From positions 1 through 22,188 of the forward strand of contig JAALGZ010000118.1 in NCBI GenBank assembly GCA_015227615.1: a stretch of DNA of 22,188 bases. The letters run 5' to 3'. Origin of the DNA: Labyrinthula sp. Ha. Its lineage: Eukaryota; Sar; Bigyra; Labyrinthulida; Labyrinthulaceae. The first letter of the stretch is position 1. Every line of letters begins with the position of its first letter. Positions 19,576 to 22,188 of the stretch are shown here, piece by piece. A program made the position numbers and the translations under genes. The notes under the pieces are model-generated. The model made no database searches and had not been told where the DNA came from. It saw nothing but the letters and a program-made list of their open reading frames with translations.

Positions 19576-21645
19576 TTAGAAAATGTATTTAGTGGTTAAA
19601 GTTAAACTACTATGGCTTTTCTCAACTTTTTCTTTCCTTCCTATTTTTCTCTTTCTTGGAGAAAATATCGTCGAACCAGATTGCTGGGAAAGCGACATAT
19701 CCACATCGGAAAGTTTCCTATCGATTTTCGGTCTCCAGGCGTTTTTCATCCATACGATGTAGCATGCACCTTTCTCCATCCTTCATCAATGCTGTGATGA
19801 GCTTCTTTACATAGTTTTTTGCAGGCTGATTGCAACATCCAGCACCTGACACCTAGGTTCTTAGGCACTAACAGATCCTTGAAGTCAGGTACCTTAACAT
19901 TGAAGTTCAAATTATCATCTTCTGATATTTCTGTTCTTCCCAACTCTTTCAATGCTACGACTAACAATGGATGGTTCTCAAAACACCATCTGGCAAGTAA
20001 ATATATTCTCTGAATATATTGTACTTGCAATTTAATACAATCACGAGCGAAATGCCTATACGGGAGGTTTAAGTTTGTTCAGCAAGCGCATGTAGAACAC
20101 ATAATGATGTTGTCATCAACTCTTTCAATGGGCAACCCAAAACTTCTTGACTCACGGTTCATCTTCCCCACAACCAACTAGGTTTTGTCACCTCAATCAA
20201 ATGAGATGAAGCAGTCATGAACCTTCTTCAACTCTACTGTCAATTTTTTACTTCATCCAAAACATCACCTCCTTCAACAACAAGTTTTTTTTTACTTTTT
20301 GCAATTTTGACCTGGTCTAGTCTTCAACTTGTTTATCATACTAGAAGAAAAGTTGATTAAGGGTCCATCTTTTTTGCTTCAGGGAGAGCTTACTTCTTCC
20401 TTTTAACTTAGAATGAAATCCTTCAACAAGTTGGGCTGAAACAGGTTCAAAAGCCAAGTTGCTCTTAACAAAAGTCCAGTACATGGATTTTTGTTTTCTT
20501 GAACATTTCTTAAGAATATTTCCTGCTAATGGTCTTGAAACTTTCTCATTACATTATACATCTCTTCTTCAAATTGACTCTCAGAACCTAGATCTTCATG
20601 CAGTAGCTCTTTAAGAGAATTCATGAACGTCTTAAACTCAACACCCACGATGTCCTTTGGCTGCAGATTAAAAGCAAGAGGAAATGTACTCTACGCAGTA
20701 AACATGAGCCACTTCAAGATCCTGGTCTGACTTTGACAGAGCTAGTGACTTAATGGACATGGTTATCTTCATGTGCTTCAGCGTAAGGTCTGTGAGGTCT
20801 CTTTTTGCATCCACGTTATTTTTGGTTTGTACTAGACTGCAATCGAAGATTAATGTTTTCTTGAAATAATCAACACCACGGGAATCATCGGCACAAGGAT
20901 TTATTTGAAGAGTTCATGGGTCTTTTCGATCGAAACTGAGTCGGAGTACAGACCAACTAATTATTTTTGTAATTTAGCTTAAGAACTTAATCTTTTTATC
21001 GATGGTCATCCATTCTCTTCATTAGCAAAATACATTTCAATTATTTATCCTTCGCTAAACTCTGTTGAACAGTCTTTACTAAAATCTACACGTTAGTGTC
21101 TTCAGAGTTTCTACCTTCAGTTCAAAATATTTTAATTCGTGTTTAACTAAAAATATCTCAAGGTGCACACCGAAGCTCGCAATGTGATGCAAATTCAACA
21201 CTTACCAAGCCGCTACCAGCTAATTCTAAGTACCTTGCCATTTTTAGCTGATTTCCTCTTAGATCAGATCGGAACATTCTTCCTTTGGATCCAATTTAAC
21301 TTTATATCCTAGCTGTTTAAGGTTCTTATTTTGGAAGAATAACTTTGCTAGATTTAGATCACACTCAACGTTTAGCCCAAAAGCACAAGTAGGTGAAGAA
21401 ATACATTGAACATTACATCTTCTTAGCATTCCCTTGTTAAAACAAAACATTCTTTTGGTGTCTTCCTCAGAGAACCTGTGTGATGAGGCTCTTTTGTATC
21501 TAAATCTGTTCGCAGCGACGGTGCTAAGTACTTCAAATAAATTTTCTGGTATTAAAGCTCTCAATACGGCCCACTCATAATTTGGAACCGTTTGGCTCTG
21601 TGGTTGGGAGTCAAGTTCCTCTGTTTTGACTGACTTTGTGCCCAT
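19576..21645 (-). mobile_element. Degenerate Mutator-like (MULE) DNA transposon remnant
   Basis: Fragments on the minus strand lie in an order that fits a MULE transposase. The first is 21645-21259 (128 codons from an ATG), with a Cys-rich stretch CFNKGMLRRCNVQCISSPTC. Next are an open segment at ~20913-20668 (DDSRGVDYFKKTLIFDC) and one from ~20660 (KDIVGVEFKTFMNSLKELL). Then ~20552-20341 has YWTFVKSNLAF and AQLVEGFHSKLKG, like the VE-F-LK region of oomycete-type MULEs. A SWIM-finger-like stretch at ~20100-20035 reads CSTCAC, then LPYRHFARDC, then RIYLLARWCFENHP. Last is a basic tail with SPRKRKIGRKEK (~19650). Several frame breaks, a TGA after CSTCAC and the Tyr replacing Cys in the usual PCRH show it is decayed as read. 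Family is inferred from motif resemblance; no terminal inverted repeats were identified. Confidence 0.5.
20661..20694 (-). other. Candidate 34-nt intron in the MULE remnant
   Basis: On the minus strand the segment starts GTAGAG and ends TTTTAATCTGCAG, with TTAA again at -11 to -8. Removing it joins the frame ending HVYC to PKDIVGVEFKTF without a stop. A simple frameshift could also explain the change of frame, and the element is decayed, so this is weaker than the two host-gene introns. Confidence 0.35.
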
Positions 21646-22188
21646 TTCATTTCGTGTCTTTTCCTTTTCTTACAAATTTTGGGCCATGTGGCCTAAAATC
21701 CGCCTGTTTTCTTAGTGGAATGGTCTTCCAAAGGCTAGTCTTCCAAAACCCGACTCCCTGTTTCTTAATCTTTTGGTTTTATTACGCTTAGGGTGATGTG
21801 GTATTGAGTTAATTTGATTATAGAAGAAACATGAAAATATCAAAAGTAGAAACGTTTTAAATAAGTCAAACATAGAGGTAAAATATATAAATAACGCCGT
21901 TAGTAATTTAGTTTTCCTCACTTTAAAGTAATACTAATAGAGTTTTGTAAAGCTAAGACGGAATTGTTCAACTTATTTAAATAAAAATATCACTTTGTTG
22001 CCATAAATACGGTAGAAAATGACCAGAATCGAATTTTTCTCAAGAACTAAAAGAGTGGATCTTCTGAAGCATATTTAATTTTTTTTTATCCTAATTAATA
22101 TGTATTCTTAAAAACTTTATCATATGTTAAAGTTTAAAAAACATGTATTTTTATATAAATATTTGCAATAATATGATAAAGATTTATA
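21646..22188. other. AT-rich right end
   Basis: A minus-strand open frame (21921-21712, GTG start, 69 codons) encodes a hydrophobic stretch followed by a basic tail. It has no homology I recognise and sits in biased AT-rich DNA, so it is not called. The remainder is poly-A/T-rich with no motif of note. It may include the upstream part of the MULE remnant. Confidence 0.4.

Noticed and set aside
21181-21240. GTAAGT...GAG as another short intron in the MULE remnant (about 21206 to 21177)
   Set aside because: The 5' word is a good consensus, but removing it leads straight into a stop and there is no TTAA or CTAA at the expected position.
21712-21921. Minus-strand frame with a predicted membrane helix
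   Set aside because: GTG start; the hydrophobic run is expected from T-rich codons in AT-rich DNA; no homology recognised.

Overview
The window looks like nuclear DNA of a stramenopile, most likely a labyrinthulomycete (thraustochytrid or labyrinthulid relative). Its centrepiece is a thraustochytrid-type polyunsaturated fatty acid (PUFA) synthase subunit A gene (orfA) with tandem acyl carrier protein (ACP) domains. Next to it is a secreted or membrane protein with the PT-rich linker and six-cysteine ShK-like module that are common in stramenopiles. The DNA is AT-rich, genes use GT-AG introns, and there are no operons or Shine-Dalgarno sites. The species cannot be named from the sequence alone.

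Layout: 1-2141 is AT-rich sequence with no gene I can support. At 2142-3022 (+) lies a two-exon gene for a 283-residue basic, coiled-coil protein, probably nuclear. It converges on orfA, which occupies 10967-3136 (-). orfA encodes ketosynthase, malonyl-CoA acyltransferase, a coiled linker, seven ACPs, ketoreductase and a dehydratase-like tail. It is interrupted by a 31-nt intron and by one apparent 2-nt deletion between two ACP units that are otherwise identical. Upstream on the same strand, 13292-11370 (-) encodes a choice-of-anchor B / LVIVD-repeat protein with a signal peptide, an ShK-like domain and a C-terminal membrane helix. From 13.3 to 18.0 kb the DNA is gene-poor and carries small tandem repeats, hairpins and a recurrent 8-bp palindrome (TAACGTTA). 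A decayed coding trace lies at 18.0-18.5 kb (-), a degenerate ~60-bp repeat at 18.96-19.19 kb, and a decayed Mutator-like (MULE) DNA transposon at about 19.6-21.6 kb (-).

The most interesting signals are two. First, introns in two unrelated host genes are only 29 and 31 nt long. Both start GTA, and both carry TTAA exactly 8-11 nt before the 3' splice site; a third candidate of 34 nt lies in the MULE remnant. Second, the ACP array looks recently duplicated: two units are identical over 307 nt, and a frame-breaking scar sits exactly at their junction, so it is either a very young mutation or an assembly artefact.

Functionally, orfA would supply condensation, extender loading, acyl carriage and beta-keto reduction for synthesis of long-chain PUFA such as DHA, working with the B and C subunits, which are not in this window. 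The two expressed genes on the minus strand share a compact promoter: a TATA box about 35 nt before the ATG and a TTAAA(A)CAAAAC leader.
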